A DNA stretch of 37,910 bases, from NCBI GenBank assembly GCA_016196125.1, contig JACPYG010000007.1, positions 1-37,910 of the forward strand. Direction: 5' to 3'. Origin of the DNA: Candidatus Staskawiczbacteria bacterium. Lineage in GTDB: Bacteria > Patescibacteriota > Minisyncoccia > Minisyncoccales > Staskawiczbacteraceae. The notes beneath the pieces are model-generated. The model had not been told where the DNA came from. It was given only the letters and a program-made list of their open reading frames with translations, and searched no databases. The position numbers were made by a program, and so were the translations under genes. Below, one piece after another: positions 28,269-36,924 of this stretch; the stretch's first letter is position 1; every line of letters starts with the position of its first letter.

Positions 28269-28679
28269 ATGACATCATACGCCCTTCTCTTTACTCTATC
28301 GGCAATTGGCATAAGCGAAACAATGTACTTAATTCGTAAAAGGATTGCATCAGAAAAACCAATCTGCCCAATCGGCGATAATTGCGCTTTGGTTTTAGAA
28401 AGCAAATACAATAAAATTTTTATCATTCCCAACGATGTTTTGGGTTTGTTGTTTTATATCATGGCTTCATTTGTTTCGGCTTTTTTGGTAATTGGCGTAG
28501 AACCATTGGCATTTTGGGATTTTATTTTTAAATTTTCTGTTTTAATCGGAGCCATTATGTCTTTATTTTTTACATATTTACAGTGGAAAGTAATTTGCGC
28601 CTGGTGTTTTTGGTGCTTAATGTCCGCCTTTACTATTTGGCTAATGGGAACTATAATTATAATTAGTAACCTTGTTTAA
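28269..28679 (+). CDS. Vitamin K epoxide reductase (VKOR) family protein
   Basis: CPIGDNCALVLESKYNKIFIIPNDVLGLLFY and CAWCFWC in a polytopic protein. Confidence 0.9.
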   Translation: MTSYALLFTLSAIGISETMYLIRKRIASEKPICPIGDNCALVLESKYNKIFIIPNDVLGLLFYIMASFVSAFLVIGVEPLAFWDFIFKFSVLIGAIMSLFFTYLQWKVICAWCFWCLMSAFTIWLMGTIIIISNLV

Positions 28680-28685
28680 ATATGA

Positions 28686-28783
28686 ACCCCGTTAGAAGTT
28701 TTGGAAGAGGAAATTATAATAAATAATAAATGTCTGTTTGAAATTGATGTTTAAGTCATATAAAGACAGACTTCTAACGGGGT
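28686..28783. repeat. Inverted repeat ACCCCGTTAGAAGT...ACTTCTAACGGGGT
   Basis: Perfect 14-nt arms 28686-28699 and 28770-28783; the right arm contains most of the GTG start (28782) of the next gene. Confidence 0.85.
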
Positions 28784-29153
28784 GAAAAAAACAGCATTTC
28801 ATTTTTTAAGAGTCGGTTTGGCAGTCACTTTTTTGTGGGTAGGAGTTTTAATTTTTAAAAATCCCGATGGCTGGAGCGGATATTTGCAGCCATGGGCAAT
28901 GGGGCTCTTGCCGGTGCCAATTAAACAAGCAATGATTGGAACTGCAATTTTAGACATTGTCATCGGCGCCTTTCTGCTTTTTGATTTTATGCCGTGGCTT
29001 GCGGCTCTTGCCGGTTCTATTCACCTTATTATTGTGCTTACAGTGAGCGGCATTACCGATATAACAGTGCGCGATATCGGTCTTTTAGTCGGAGCGATAG
29101 CCATAATGATTGACTCTTTGCCGCAATGGGTGTTAAATAAAATAAAAAAATAA
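28782..29153 (+). CDS. DoxX-like small membrane protein
   Basis: RVGLAVTFLWVGVLIFKNPDGWSGYLQPW...AMIGTAILDIVIGAFLLFDFMPWLAALAGSIHL; GTG start. Confidence 0.6.
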   Translation: MKKTAFHFLRVGLAVTFLWVGVLIFKNPDGWSGYLQPWAMGLLPVPIKQAMIGTAILDIVIGAFLLFDFMPWLAALAGSIHLIIVLTVSGITDITVRDIGLLVGAIAIMIDSLPQWVLNKIKK

Positions 29154-29177
29154 TTATTAATTTTAACTAATAAAAAA

Positions 29178-29660
29178 ATGAACAAAGTCATTACAACAGT
29201 TGTTATTGCAGTTATTATATTGGGAGGATATTTTGTTTTAAATAATTCATATCAGCCGACATCGGCAACTTATCAGCCGCAAATTACGGATCAACCAACG
29301 GAGCAACCAATAGAACAAACGCCAACCGCGCCAGCCGCAAGTGAAAATGAAAATATAATAACCTACACCGATTCGGGCTATTCGCCAAATATGCTCACAA
29401 TAAAAAACGGGGAAACGGTAATTTTTAAAAACCAAAGTTCCAAATCAATGTGGCCGGCTTCAGCCATGCATCCAACCCACCGAGTTTATAGCGATACATC
29501 TCTTGATGATCACTGCCCCGATACAACCAACTCTTCCCTTGACGCTTGTACCGGAATTTTACCGGGCAATTCCTGGTCTTTTAAGTTTGATAAAACAGGC
29601 AGTTGGGGATTCCACGACCATTTAAACCCGAAAAACTTTGGCAAAATCACAGTAGAATAA
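29178..29660 (+). CDS. Cupredoxin-domain protein, membrane-anchored
   Basis: N-terminal TM, Pro/Gln-rich linker, YSPNMLTIKNGETVIFKNQSSKSMWPASAMHPTHRVY...DACTGILPGNSWSFKFDKTGSWGFHDHLNPKNFGKITVE. Confidence 0.88.
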   Translation: MNKVITTVVIAVIILGGYFVLNNSYQPTSATYQPQITDQPTEQPIEQTPTAPAASENENIITYTDSGYSPNMLTIKNGETVIFKNQSSKSMWPASAMHPTHRVYSDTSLDDHCPDTTNSSLDACTGILPGNSWSFKFDKTGSWGFHDHLNPKNFGKITVE

Positions 29661-29679
29661 TTAAAATTTGGTTTTTCAA

Positions 29680-29716
29680 AATAACAAAAGGCCTGGAATA
29701 CAGGTCTTTTGTTATT
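29680..29716. terminator. Intrinsic terminator-like hairpin abutting CIRCE
   Basis: AATAACAAAAGGCCTG-gaata-CAGGTCTTTTGTTATT, 16-bp stem with one G-T wobble. Confidence 0.65.
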
Positions 29717-29741
29717 ATCACTCTTGACAACAGATTGCTAA
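29715..29741. promoter_or_regulatory. CIRCE element (HrcA operator)
   Basis: TTATCACTC-N9-GATTGCTAA versus consensus TTAGCACTC-N9-GAGTGCTAA: one mismatch per arm, exact spacer, directly upstream of hrcA. Confidence 0.88.
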
Positions 29742-29752
29742 TTTTATAGAAT
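29724..29752 (+). promoter_or_regulatory. Promoter of the hrcA-dnaJ operon, -35 inside CIRCE
   Basis: TTGACA (29724-29729) inside the CIRCE spacer, 17-nt spacer, TAGAAT (29747-29752), then 6 nt to ATG 29759. Confidence 0.8.
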
Positions 29753-29758
29753 GGCTAC

Positions 29759-30250
29759 ATGATATCAGAGAGACAAATAAGAATTTTAAACTCATTGGTT
29801 AAAGAATATATTGATTCGGCCGAACCTGTAAGTTCAAATCTTTTAAAAAAAAAGTGCGGTTTGGATGTTTCACCGGCAACAATAAGAAACGAGATGCAAG
29901 AGCTGACAGAACAGGGCTATATTAAGCAGCCGCACACTTCGGCAGGAAGAATTCCAACCGAAAAGGGATATAGATATTTTATAGAAATAACGTTTTCGGG
30001 TAAGACAGATAGGTTTCCCGGTTTCATTTTAAAGGAAATAGAGAATGCTAAAGAAAAAATTGAAAACGAACTGAAATTAGCCCAAAAATTAACTTATTCA
30101 TTAGAGCATATATCGGCAATATTGGATTTTGGCAGGATAGAAGAAGATACGCTTTTTGATGTTTTAAAAATTATTGGTCCGGCGCAGACATCGCATAATA
30201 AAAATATCAGATTAATTAACGGATTGTTAGAAGAATTAAATAATTTTTAA
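29759..30250 (+). CDS. hrcA: HrcA-type heat-shock repressor, short form (163 aa)
   Basis: SERQIRILNSLVKEYIDSAEPVSSNLLKKKCGLDVSPATIRNEMQELTEQGYIKQPHTSAGRIPTEKGYRYF. Confidence 0.9.
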   Translation: MISERQIRILNSLVKEYIDSAEPVSSNLLKKKCGLDVSPATIRNEMQELTEQGYIKQPHTSAGRIPTEKGYRYFIEITFSGKTDRFPGFILKEIENAKEKIENELKLAQKLTYSLEHISAILDFGRIEEDTLFDVLKIIGPAQTSHNKNIRLINGLLEELNNF

Positions 30251-30254
30251 TTTT

Positions 30255-30893
30255 ATGACTGAAGATAATAAAATAAAAAATAATCAAAGTCTATACCAAT
30301 GCAAAGAGTGTGGTTTGCATTACAAAGATAAGGATATTGCCGAAAAATGCGAAACATGGTGCAAAGAGAACAAAACTTGTAATATAGAAATTACCAGACA
30401 CGCAGAAGAGAACAAATCGAGTGATAAATTAAATTTAGAAGAATGCCAGAAAAATTGCGGCGAGTATTTGAATAACTGGAAAAGAGAAAGAGCCGACTTT
30501 TTGAATTACAAAAAAGACGAAGCGGAGAGAATCGGATTTTTGGGGCAATATGTAAAAGAGGATATAATTTTTAAGATTTTACCGATTTTGGATAATATCG
30601 CGCTTGCCGAGAAACAACTCCCCGCCGCCGCCCTCGGCGCTGAATGGACAAAGGGATTTTTACAAATCCAAAAACAAATTGATGATTTTCTAAAAAAAGA
30701 GGGGATTGAGGAAATAAAGTCAGTCGGCGAAAAATTTAATCCAGAAACAATGGAAGCCGTAGGCGAAGCTGAAAGTAGTGACATAGGAACTACCGAAGGC
30801 GGTGACGAAGGAACCATAGTCGAAGAAATCCAAAGAGGATATAAAATGAATGATAAAGTTTTGAGGCCGGCAAAGGTCAAGATTAGTAAATAA
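30255..30893 (+). CDS. grpE: GrpE with extra N-terminal Cys-rich domain
   Basis: GrpE core ERADFLNYKKDEAERIGF...ILPILDNIALAEKQ...IEEIKSVGEKFNPETMEAVGE...VEEIQRGYKMNDKVLRPAKVKIS; preceded by YQCKECGLHYKDKDIAEKCETWCKENKTCNIEITRHA. Confidence 0.9.
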   Translation: MTEDNKIKNNQSLYQCKECGLHYKDKDIAEKCETWCKENKTCNIEITRHAEENKSSDKLNLEECQKNCGEYLNNWKRERADFLNYKKDEAERIGFLGQYVKEDIIFKILPILDNIALAEKQLPAAALGAEWTKGFLQIQKQIDDFLKKEGIEEIKSVGEKFNPETMEAVGEAESSDIGTTEGGDEGTIVEEIQRGYKMNDKVLRPAKVKISK

Positions 30894-30897
30894 AAAA

Positions 30898-31578
30898 ATG
30901 CCGAATTTACAACAAAATATAAAAGAAGTAAGAAAATCAGTTGTGGCGATAGGGTTTAATCCGAGCCCAAATCAAATAACTATTTTAGGAAGCGGATTTA
31001 TTTGTGATGGCAAAATTATTACCGTTGCGCATCTTTTGAGTAAACTTAACGAAGAACAGATTAAAAACTTAAAAGCGAATGTGATGGTTGAGCAAGTGGG
31101 CAATGACTTGGAAAGATATCAGTGGATGCCTATTAAAGAATGTAAGAAAGATATGAAAAATGATTTGGCAGTGTTTGAATTTGAATCAAAGCCAGAAAAT
31201 TTGAAAAATTTAGTTTTAGGAAATTCTGAAAATACAGAAATTGGGCAGGATGCATATTTTATCGGTTTTCCTTATGCCGCCCAACTAATAAACGACGGTT
31301 TTGGAGTAACCCTTGTGGTTAATAAAGGCATCATAAGCAATATAAAGAGAGATGGCACAGATCCGGAGCGTAAAAGAAACTGGTTTATTATTGATGCAAT
31401 AAGCAATCCGGGAAACTCGGGATGCCCTGTGATTAACGCAGAAACAAATGAAGTTATTGGAGTAATGAGTATTTCATTTAGAACGCCGTCGCAAGTGGTA
31501 AAAGAATTAGATATTAGAGAACCGATGCATATTGCAGGGGCCAAACCAATAAATTTAGCAAAGGAATTATTAAAATAA
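30898..31578 (+). CDS. Trypsin-like (chymotrypsin-fold) serine protease
   Basis: GSGFICDGKIITVAHLL (His), KNDLAVFEFE (Asp), DAISNPGNSGCPVINAETNEVIGVMS (GNSG Ser). Confidence 0.85.
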   Translation: MPNLQQNIKEVRKSVVAIGFNPSPNQITILGSGFICDGKIITVAHLLSKLNEEQIKNLKANVMVEQVGNDLERYQWMPIKECKKDMKNDLAVFEFESKPENLKNLVLGNSENTEIGQDAYFIGFPYAAQLINDGFGVTLVVNKGIISNIKRDGTDPERKRNWFIIDAISNPGNSGCPVINAETNEVIGVMSISFRTPSQVVKELDIREPMHIAGAKPINLAKELLK

Positions 31579-31591
31579 TTAAAAAAAACAT

Positions 31592-33484
31592 ATGTCAAAA
31601 ATATTAGGAATTGATTTAGGCACAACTAATTCGGCTATGGCCGTGGTTGAAAACGGCGAGGCGAAAATTATTGAAAACAAAGAAGGGGCAAGAACAACTC
31701 CCTCAATTGTAGCCATTACAAAAGCCAATGAAAGAGTGGTTGGCGTTTTAGCAAAACGCCAGGCGGTTACCAATCCAAATAATACAATTTTTTCTGTCAA
31801 AAGATTAATCGGCAGAAAATTTTCCGACCCCGAAGTGCAAAAAGACAAAAAGAATTTGCCTTATGAAATAAAAGAATCTGCCGATGGCGGAGTTGACGTA
31901 AAAATGGGCGATAAATGGCTAAATCCAGCCGAAATTTCTGCGATGATTTTGCAAAAATTAAAAGCCGACGCGGAAGCAAAACTGGGAGAAACCATAACAG
32001 ACGCAATAATTACCTGCCCTGCTTATTTTGACGATTCGCAAAGAAAAGCGACAAAAATTGCCGGAGAAATTGCCGGATTTGATGTAAAAAGGGTTATAAA
32101 CGAACCGACTGCGGCGGCTTTGGCTTATGGCTTAACAAAAAAGAAAGATGAAAAAATAGTTGTGTATGATTTTGGCGGAGGCACTTTTGATATTTCTATT
32201 CTGGATGTGGGAGCTGATACAGTGGAAGTAAAAGCAACTGGCGGAGACACGCATTTGGGAGGAGATGATTTTGACCAAAGAATAATGGACTGGATAGTAA
32301 AAGAATTTAAAAAAGATAATGGAGTTGATTTGTCAAAAGACAATTTGGCTCTGCAAAGAATAAAAGAATCTGCCGAAAAAGCAAAAATAGAACTGTCTTC
32401 AAGCGTAGAAACAGAAGTAAATCTGCCGTTTATTACTTCTGACGCTTCGGGCCCAAAACATTTGCTTTATAAATTAACCCGAGCCCAATTTGAAAACATG
32501 GTTGCCGATTTTATAGATGAATCAATTGCCTTGGTAAACAAAACACTGAAAGAAGCAAACTTGGAACCGAAAAATATTGATGAAATAGTTTTAGTCGGCG
32601 GCCAGACAAGAATGCCAAAAATACAAGATGAAGTCAAAAAACTTTTCGGCAAAGAACCTAACAAAGAAGTAAACCCCGACGAAGTCGTGGCAATTGGAGC
32701 GGCAATTCAGGGGGGGATAATGCAGGGAAATGTCAGAGACGTATTGTTATTAGACGTTACTCCTTTGTCGCTTGGCATTGAAACCGAAGGCGAAGTAAGC
32801 ACGGTTTTAATTTCAAAGAATACGACTGTGCCAACCGCAAAAACTCAAATATTTTCTACGGCGGCAGACAACCAGACCGAAGTTGGAATACATGTATTGC
32901 AGGGCGAGCGACCAATGGCCAAAGACAATAAAACTTTGGGCAACTTTATGTTGAGCGGAATTACTCCAGGACCGCGAGGCATTCCGCAAATTGAAGTTTC
33001 TTTTGATATTGATGCAAATGGAATTTTGAATGTTTCGGCAAAAGACAAGGCCTCCGGGAAATCACAATCAATTAAAATTGAAGGGTCTGCCGGTATTTCA
33101 AAAGAAGAAGTTGAAAAAATGAAAAAAGAAGCGGAATTGCACGCAGAAGAAGACAAAAAGAAACAAACTGCAGTTGAAGCAAAAAATATTGCCAATGCTT
33201 TAATTTATACTTCTGAAAAAACTCTAAAAGATTCGGGAGACAAAATGAACCCTGAAAGCAAAAAAGATATTGAGCAAAAAATAGAAATATTGAAACAATC
33301 AAAAGAAAATGATAATATAGAGGAAATCAAGAAAAATACTCAGATTCTGGCGGATACCATACAAAAAGTTGGAGCCGAACTCAACAAACAAGCTCCGAAA
33401 GCCGAAGGTTCTGAACAGCCAAGCGACGAAGAGAAGAAAGAAAAAAACGACAATACTGAAGAAGGAAAATACACTGAGAAATAA
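31592..33484 (+). CDS. dnaK: Molecular chaperone DnaK
   Basis: [77 protein letters not shown]. Confidence 0.98.
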   Translation: MSKILGIDLGTTNSAMAVVENGEAKIIENKEGARTTPSIVAITKANERVVGVLAKRQAVTNPNNTIFSVKRLIGRKFSDPEVQKDKKNLPYEIKESADGGVDVKMGDKWLNPAEISAMILQKLKADAEAKLGETITDAIITCPAYFDDSQRKATKIAGEIAGFDVKRVINEPTAAALAYGLTKKKDEKIVVYDFGGGTFDISILDVGADTVEVKATGGDTHLGGDDFDQRIMDWIVKEFKKDNGVDLSKDNLALQRIKESAEKAKIELSSSVETEVNLPFITSDASGPKHLLYKLTRAQFENMVADFIDESIALVNKTLKEANLEPKNIDEIVLVGGQTRMPKIQDEVKKLFGKEPNKEVNPDEVVAIGAAIQGGIMQGNVRDVLLLDVTPLSLGIETEGEVSTVLISKNTTVPTAKTQIFSTAADNQTEVGIHVLQGERPMAKDNKTLGNFMLSGITPGPRGIPQIEVSFDIDANGILNVSAKDKASGKSQSIKIEGSAGISKEEVEKMKKEAELHAEEDKKKQTAVEAKNIANALIYTSEKTLKDSGDKMNPESKKDIEQKIEILKQSKENDNIEEIKKNTQILADTIQKVGAELNKQAPKAEGSEQPSDEEKKEKNDNTEEGKYTEK

Positions 33485-33558
33485 ATTACATAACGCATAA
33501 CATAGAACACATAACAAAAATTTCGTCATTTTGTTTCATGCTCCATGTTTTATGTTCC

Positions 33559-34653
33559 ATGACGATGAATTACTATGAAGTCTTGGGAGTTACAAAAAGC
33601 GCCTCGCAAGACGAAATAAAAAAAGCCTTTCACAAATTGGCTCACAAATATCACCCGGATAAGGGCGGAGATGAAAAAAAATTTAAAGAGATAAACGAAG
33701 CTTATCAGGTGCTTTCCAATAAAGAAAAAAGAGACCAGTATGATCAGTTTGGTAGAGTATTCAACGAGGGCGCGCCAGGCGGAAATCAGGGGCAAGGGTT
33801 TGATTTTAACTGGGCTTGGGGCAATCAAAACCAAAACCAAGATTTTGATTTAGGAGATTTGAGCGATGTATTTGAAGATTTTCTTGGTTTTGGCGGAAGG
33901 CGCGCGGCAAAAAAAGACCACAAAAAAGGCAAAGATATTCAAGTGGATATAGAAATATCATTGGAACAAGCTCTAAAAGGAACCGTTGAAAAAATAAACT
34001 TGGTAAAATCGGTTGCTTGCCACAGGTGCCAAGGCAATGGGGCTGAACCGGGAACTAAGATTAAAGAGTGTTTTTCTTGCAGAGGCACTGGCCAAGTGCA
34101 GCAAGTAAAGAAAACTTTCTTAGGTTCTTACACGACAGTTACTGTTTGTCCATCATGCCAAGGCGAGGGAACAATTCCAGAAAAAGCCTGTAATGTATGC
34201 AAGGGACAGGGCAGAATAAAAGGAGAAGAAATAATTGATGTTTCAATACCGGCTGGCATTGATACAAATCAGGCAATAAAAATTGAAGGAAAGGGGGAGG
34301 CAGGTAAAAAAGGCGGAAAGCCAGGAAATCTTTATGTAAGGATATTTGTAAAAAAACATCATATATTTGAAAGAAAAGGAGATGATTTATACACTTTGGT
34401 CCATATTGGTTTTTCACAGGCTGCAATAGGAGGTGAAATTGAAATTTTGACGCTGGAAAATACAAAAATATTATTGGACATACCGGCAGGCACAGAATCG
34501 GGAAAGATTTTCAAAATTTCCGGAAAGGGGATTCCGCACTTTGGAGGATATGGAAAAGGTAATTTATATGTTGAATTAAAGATAAAAACTCCGAAAAAAT
34601 TATCACGAAGACAGAAAGAATTACTTGACCAGCTCAAAAAAGAAGGGTTATAA
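33559..34653 (+). CDS. dnaJ: Molecular chaperone DnaJ
   Basis: [34 protein letters not shown], four CxxCxGxG-type repeats, DnaJ C-terminal domain. Start at 33559 or 33565 preferred over 33538. Confidence 0.96.
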   Translation: MTMNYYEVLGVTKSASQDEIKKAFHKLAHKYHPDKGGDEKKFKEINEAYQVLSNKEKRDQYDQFGRVFNEGAPGGNQGQGFDFNWAWGNQNQNQDFDLGDLSDVFEDFLGFGGRRAAKKDHKKGKDIQVDIEISLEQALKGTVEKINLVKSVACHRCQGNGAEPGTKIKECFSCRGTGQVQQVKKTFLGSYTTVTVCPSCQGEGTIPEKACNVCKGQGRIKGEEIIDVSIPAGIDTNQAIKIEGKGEAGKKGGKPGNLYVRIFVKKHHIFERKGDDLYTLVHIGFSQAAIGGEIEILTLENTKILLDIPAGTESGKIFKISGKGIPHFGGYGKGNLYVELKIKTPKKLSRRQKELLDQLKKEGL

Positions 34654-34654
34654 T

Positions 34655-34776
34655 AAATCGGAAATAAGTATATTTTTCAATTCAGGCTCGGGTCGCGAGA
34701 GCTTCCCGCTGTGCGGGAGCTCCCGACATAGGCCGTGGGTTTGGCGGGAGTTGAAAAATATACTTATTTCCGATTT
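34655..34776. repeat. Long inverted repeat with 26-nt perfect arms around a GC-rich hairpin core
   Basis: AAATCGGAAATAAGTATATTTTTCAA (34655-34680) / TTGAAAAATATACTTATTTCCGATTT (34751-34776); core contains GAGCT-t-CCCGC-tgt-GCGGG-AGCTC. Confidence 0.9.
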
Positions 34777-34783
34777 TCTACAT

Positions 34784-34855
34784 GCGCCCATAGCTCAATG
34801 GTAGAGCAGTTGCCTTTTAAGCAATTGGTTGCAGGTTCGAGTCCTGCTGGGCGCA
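34784..34855 (+). tRNA. tRNA-Lys (anticodon TTT)
   Basis: Acceptor GCGCCCA/TGGGCGC, anticodon stem GTTGC/GCAAT (one G-T) with loop CTTTTAA, T-loop GGTTCGAGTCC, discriminator A; no encoded CCA. Confidence 0.95.
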
Positions 34856-34907
34856 CACACTAGTGCTAAGTCAACTGACCGAGTGGGTCTACTGAATTAG
34901 CCATTTA

Positions 34908-34937
34908 AAATCACCCTTTCTTTCGGGATGATTTTTT
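34908..34937 (+). terminator. Intrinsic terminator downstream of tRNA-Lys
   Basis: AAATCACCC-tttctttc-GGGATGATTT (one mismatch) followed by TTTT. Confidence 0.6.
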
Positions 34938-34963
34938 ATTAGTATAATTAAACGAAATCTTTA

Positions 34964-34992
34964 TAAAAAAGCGAGACTCCGAAGAATCTCGC
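34964..34992 (-). terminator. UUCG-tetraloop intrinsic terminator of the minus-strand ALDH/NTase cassette
   Basis: Minus strand GCGAGATTC-TTCG-GAGTCTCGC (9-bp stem, one G-T wobble) then TTTTTT. Confidence 0.85.
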
Positions 34993-35010
34993 ATCATGAA
35001 CGTCAGTGAA

Positions 35011-35697
35011 TCACACCTTGTCGGGAAAATCCATAACCCCAAAACGAAAGTAGGGGTTGTAAAGGTGATCTGCCTTAAACACGTGCTTCCCGATAAACTC
35101 TCTTGCGGAGACTAATCGGAATACTATGTCTGAATAGGCAGGCCTTTCCTCGAAGGGAATCATATTTAGCGCATTCATCAGTCCTCTTCCTTTAAGATTG
35201 CTGATAAAGCGGGAAACTTCCGGTTCCTTCCGGGGTATCTCGTAGATTTCTGGACGAAGCTGGGTTAAGGGATCGCCGGCTAGAACAGTCCTTTCCAGGT
35301 CATCCAAGAAAGAGCGTAGTAACCTATGGCCATGTACCGCGAAGAGCTGCTTCCATTCCTGTGGAACGTTTTCCGGATACAAGGCTCCCAGCCAAGGCTG
35401 TGATAGCGAATGGCACCAAATCATGGCATCGTAGGCTGTAGAACTGTTCATCTTGGCCGACAGTTCTAGCGTCGGCAATGATGCCGTAGCGGCCTGAAGC
35501 TCGCCGATGGTAACTACCTCAGTAGGATACTTGAAGTCCGGAATCCTTCCAAACATCTCATGAATAAAGGATAACCACTCGAGGTATTTTTCAACCTGCT
35601 CGGTATTCCTATTTTTCACACACACCAAAGTATCCACATCGGCGTACCGTTTGTCCCTTCTGGTAGCGAAGCTACCGAAGATGTAGGCGAAGAACAA
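35011..35697 (-). CDS. Nucleotidyltransferase-fold protein (GSF-x10-DVD)
   Basis: FFAYIFGSFATRRDKRYADVDTLVCV matches the NTase GS...DxD signature; ORF-track start is a TTG, no in-frame ATG; frame is open upstream to the TAG at 35716-35718. Confidence 0.65.
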   Translation of the reverse strand: MFFAYIFGSFATRRDKRYADVDTLVCVKNRNTEQVEKYLEWLSFIHEMFGRIPDFKYPTEVVTIGELQAATASLPTLELSAKMNSSTAYDAMIWCHSLSQPWLGALYPENVPQEWKQLFAVHGHRLLRSFLDDLERTVLAGDPLTQLRPEIYEIPRKEPEVSRFISNLKGRGLMNALNMIPFEERPAYSDIVFRLVSAREFIGKHVFKADHLYNPYFRFGVMDFPDKV

Positions 35698-35715
35698 TTC
35701 ATCTTCGAAGATCCG

Positions 35716-36924
35716 CTATACATTTTCCTGGAATTGGGCGGCAACGATCTGTCGCTCAAAGTCATCCTTTATTCCCGGAAAGCCGGCAAAAATCTTTTTG
35801 CCTTCAGTTCCTATAAAATTACGGATCTCCCTAGGGACCAACAGCGGTTTCGAGATTTGAACGCCATGGTAGGAGACTTGCGAAGCACCCGGGCTGTACC
35901 CTCCGAACTCATATAACCCCTTCTCGACATCGTGTATCGTGCAATTCTTCAGGATGATACTCCCTTTTACACTGGCAACATAGTCGCTTTCCCCGAACAG
36001 CGAGATGTACATTTCGCTGTTTTGGTATTGCGAGCTGGGGTCGTCGAAGTAGAGCGCTAACTCACGATCATGCTCATACTCAGTTACCAGGAAAATGGGA
36101 GCATACATTTCTCTGAAGTTTTGCAGCTGTTTCAAGGTAGTCCTAACTACACATGGATACACAATGTTGTGCAAAAGATCGACTTGGCCGCCGTACTTGA
36201 TGTATGCCTCTTGCCTCCGCATATTGGAAATCATTTCCACAACATGCTGGAGGGAGGAAATTTCAAAAAGGGGGCCAACCGCCACATCATCATCAGCATA
36301 CGAAGCGCTGCACTTCACCTTGGACAGCTCAGCCAGAAGCTTTTCCATGTAAATTTCCACGACCAAACTATGGACGAGAATGTTGTCTGGTCCGGCACAA
36401 TCCTGTCCATTGTTGAAGAGCTTTACATAGAGCGTCTTCTGCACTGCCAAATCCATGTCGGCACTGGGAGTGATGACCAAAGGGTTGTGTCCGACACCAT
36501 TGTAAAGCAGAAGGGTATCGGTACCACAAGCTTTTTGGATACGGGTGAAATTTTCCCGTCTACCGGTGAAAATCACAACAGAGGCTTTTTTGCAATGTTC
36601 GCTGACAAATCGTTCCCGTGATCCTTCAAAAAGATGGATGTTTGGGTAGCGCTCTTTCAGCGAGAGTACGTTAGCTAATTCGTCAAACACCTCACACATC
36701 CTTTCGGGTGTTCTTATTGTGAGCGATACCGATTGATATGCCGGTATTGCCCCAAAAATCACGAACGAGTAGAGGGGCAAGTTCAAGGGCAGAAAAGACG
36801 CTATGCTTTGAGCCAGCGGCTCTTCTAGAAAATATCGCTGGATCTCAGAAATGCCTCTCAAGGCCTCTACTGATCTTTTGATTTCATCATCAACCACCTG
36901 CTTGCTCTCGTACTTTCTCAGCAC
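35716..36924 (-). CDS. Divergent aldehyde-dehydrogenase-superfamily protein
   Basis: VVIFTGRRENFTRIQKACGTDTLLLYNGVGHNPLVITPSADMDLAVQKTLYVKLFNNGQDCAGPDNILVHSLV (GQ-C motif) and REMYAPIFLVTEYEHDRELALYFDD; GTG start. Confidence 0.75.
   Translation of the reverse strand: MLRKYESKQVVDDEIKRSVEALRGISEIQRYFLEEPLAQSIASFLPLNLPLYSFVIFGAIPAYQSVSLTIRTPERMCEVFDELANVLSLKERYPNIHLFEGSRERFVSEHCKKASVVIFTGRRENFTRIQKACGTDTLLLYNGVGHNPLVITPSADMDLAVQKTLYVKLFNNGQDCAGPDNILVHSLVVEIYMEKLLAELSKVKCSASYADDDVAVGPLFEISSLQHVVEMISNMRRQEAYIKYGGQVDLLHNIVYPCVVRTTLKQLQNFREMYAPIFLVTEYEHDRELALYFDDPSSQYQNSEMYISLFGESDYVASVKGSIILKNCTIHDVEKGLYEFGGYSPGASQVSYHGVQISKPLLVPREIRNFIGTEGKKIFAGFPGIKDDFERQIVAAQFQENV

Noticed and set aside
30506-30880. 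124-aa antisense ORF over grpE
   Set aside because: Opposite strand is unambiguously grpE; Ser/Pro-rich low-complexity shadow translation.
31272-33529. Several antisense ORFs (60-117 aa) over the protease gene and dnaK
   Set aside because: Shadow ORFs of strongly conserved dnaK/protease coding sequence.
33538-33558. Upstream ATG of the dnaJ ORF (MLHVLCS extension)
   Set aside because: The extension is translation of an intergenic repeat-like sequence; [11 protein letters not shown] is the normal N-terminus.
36070-36621. 183-aa ORF antisense to the ALDH-like gene
   Set aside because: Shadow ORF in a higher-GC coding region; no recognisable domain, and the opposite strand has clear ALDH motifs.
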